From: Aphrocallistes beatrix
Taxonomy: Eukaryota > Porifera > Hexactinellida > Sceptrulophora > Aphrocallistidae
Length of the DNA: 64,000 nucleotides
NCBI GenBank assembly: GCA_963281255.1
Contig: OY725488.1
Coordinates: 9,583,524 to 9,647,523, forward strand
Direction: 5' to 3'
The notes under the pieces are model-generated. The model had not been told where the DNA came from. It worked only from the letters and a program-made list of their open reading frames with translations, and did no database searches. A program made the position numbers and the translations under genes. Of the stretch, positions 63,074 to 64,000 are shown in pieces (position 1 is the first letter of the stretch; every line of letters begins with the position of its first letter).

Positions 63074-64000
63074 TTAAAAACATATCTTCACGATACTTGG
63101 TCCGTATTCGTCATATTCTTCCTTAGATACACACATTCTCTCGAACTGGACCATGGAGGCTAGAACAGATCCTCCTCTCCGGCTACTGTACCTCCTCTCA
63201 GGATCTGAGAGGACATTGACTTTAGCGTCGGGTGGAGCTAGCTTAGAGATCTCTCTCTCTGAATGCGCTCTCCCATGCCAGGGAAGAGAGTGCTGCCACC
63301 TGACAGGATTATGTTCGCCTACAGATCATGACGGATGTCACTGTCACACTTCACTATGGAGTTGTACGCCAGGTCTTGTATGCCCGCAGCACTGTGTCCG
63401 ATCAGTGATGGTTTGAAAAGAGTTTCAGGACAGCGGAACCTCTCATTGCCTATCGTGATCACACTACCTGCCTCATCCAGCTCGTAGCTCCTCTCCACTT
63501 CTTGCTGCTTACCCATCTCAGTCCCATAATCAAGAGAGACATAGCCTAACTTCTCTTTCATGTCCTGTACTATTTCTCTTTCAGCTGAAGTGTAGGAGGG
63601 ATAACCTCGTTCAAATAAGATTTTAGAGAGATGATCTGTCAGATCACGTCCAGCTATGTCCATCCGTAGTGCAGCCTGTCTAATGGCATGTCCCTTGAAG
63701 ACAGGAACAGTGTGAGTAACTCCTTCTCCTGAGTCGATCACCAACCCAGTGGTTCTACCGTATGCGAAGGCAGCCAGTTCTGAGGTGAGTGCGAGGTGGA
63801 GAGAGGGAGTGTTGAATGTCTCGAACATTATTCGTGTTGTCTTCTCCCGATTGGCTCTAGGGTTGAGAAGTGGTTCCGTGAGCAACACACAGTGCTCTTC
63901 AGGTGCTACACGCAGTTCGTTGTAGAATGCATGATGCCATAACTTCTCCATGTCATCCCATCTGGTTATTATTCCGCACTCGATTGGATACCTCAGACGG
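63074..64000 (-). pseudogene. Actin-family pseudogene, 5' part beyond the window
   Basis: From the right edge the minus strand reads '[20 protein letters not shown]', corresponding to actin from about residue 69. It continues through '[19 protein letters not shown]', '[20 protein letters not shown]', '[14 protein letters not shown]' and '[15 protein letters not shown]'. At 63319-63321 a TAG replaces a Tyr codon ('IRHDL' then stop). A slipped GA/CT microsatellite (about 63249-63260) shifts the frame, and the true actin end 'GPSIVKICF' with its own stop at 63074-63076 follows in the new frame. No introns in the visible part. Substitutions at conserved positions also suggest a divergent or dead actin copy. 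Assembly error is a lesser possibility. Confidence 0.85.

Noticed and set aside
63153-63416. Plus-strand frame over the actin copy
   Set aside because: Antisense shadow of the actin-derived sequence.

Overview
The window is eukaryotic and most probably metazoan. It is AT-rich, carries GT-AG introns (one GC-AG), has dense DNA transposons with host-type target-site duplications, and encodes a ZYG11/ZER1-type ubiquitin-ligase receptor, an actin-derived sequence and many coiled-coil/NHL beta-propeller proteins. Species cannot be fixed from the sequence. The gene-dense, intron-poor layout with a large NHL expansion would fit a sponge or another early-branching animal, but that is a guess.

The dominant theme is a lineage-specific NHL gene cluster of about 15 loci. 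Intact single-exon members lie at 1646 (+), 3845 (+), 16421 (+), 27960 (+), 34698 (-), 45623 (+), 52525 (-) and 56455 (+). One at 48705-51344 is split by a Tc1-like transposon. Decayed copies lie at 51742 (-), 54131 (-), 55625 (+) and 61004 (+). Two related loci, 8649-11609 (pseudogene) and 24976-27512 (better preserved), use the same N-terminal coiled-coil exon but splice it to a second coiled coil and end in a CAP-Gly-like module instead of an NHL propeller. None of the family shows a RING or B-box. Members share two classes of conserved upstream sequence, so promoters were duplicated with the genes.

Other host genes are a seven-membrane-span orphan protein (6052-7218, -) with a decayed relative at 33250-34222; the ZYG11/ZER1-like protein (12457-14829, +); an Endo H-like GH18 glycosidase with a bacterial/fungal flavour (39988-41055, +); and an actin pseudogene running off the right edge (63074-64000, -).

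Mobile DNA: an apparently intact and recent Ty3/Gypsy LTR retrotransposon (19561-24210) with identical 154-bp LTRs; an intact DD37E Tc1-like transposon (49424-50771); a decayed DD34D mariner (47169-48490); a decayed pogo/Tigger element (42263-44235); a PIF/Harbinger-derived element (9557-10359); four hAT-type MITEs with 8-bp duplications; a mariner-type MITE; and two ~1-kb almost fully palindromic foldback elements (35747-36815, 41215-42224). Tandem arrays are a 69-bp satellite (30091-31630), a 32-bp palindromic array (15238-15480), and three tRNA-like units (32091-32433). The remaining stretches hold no gene I can support.
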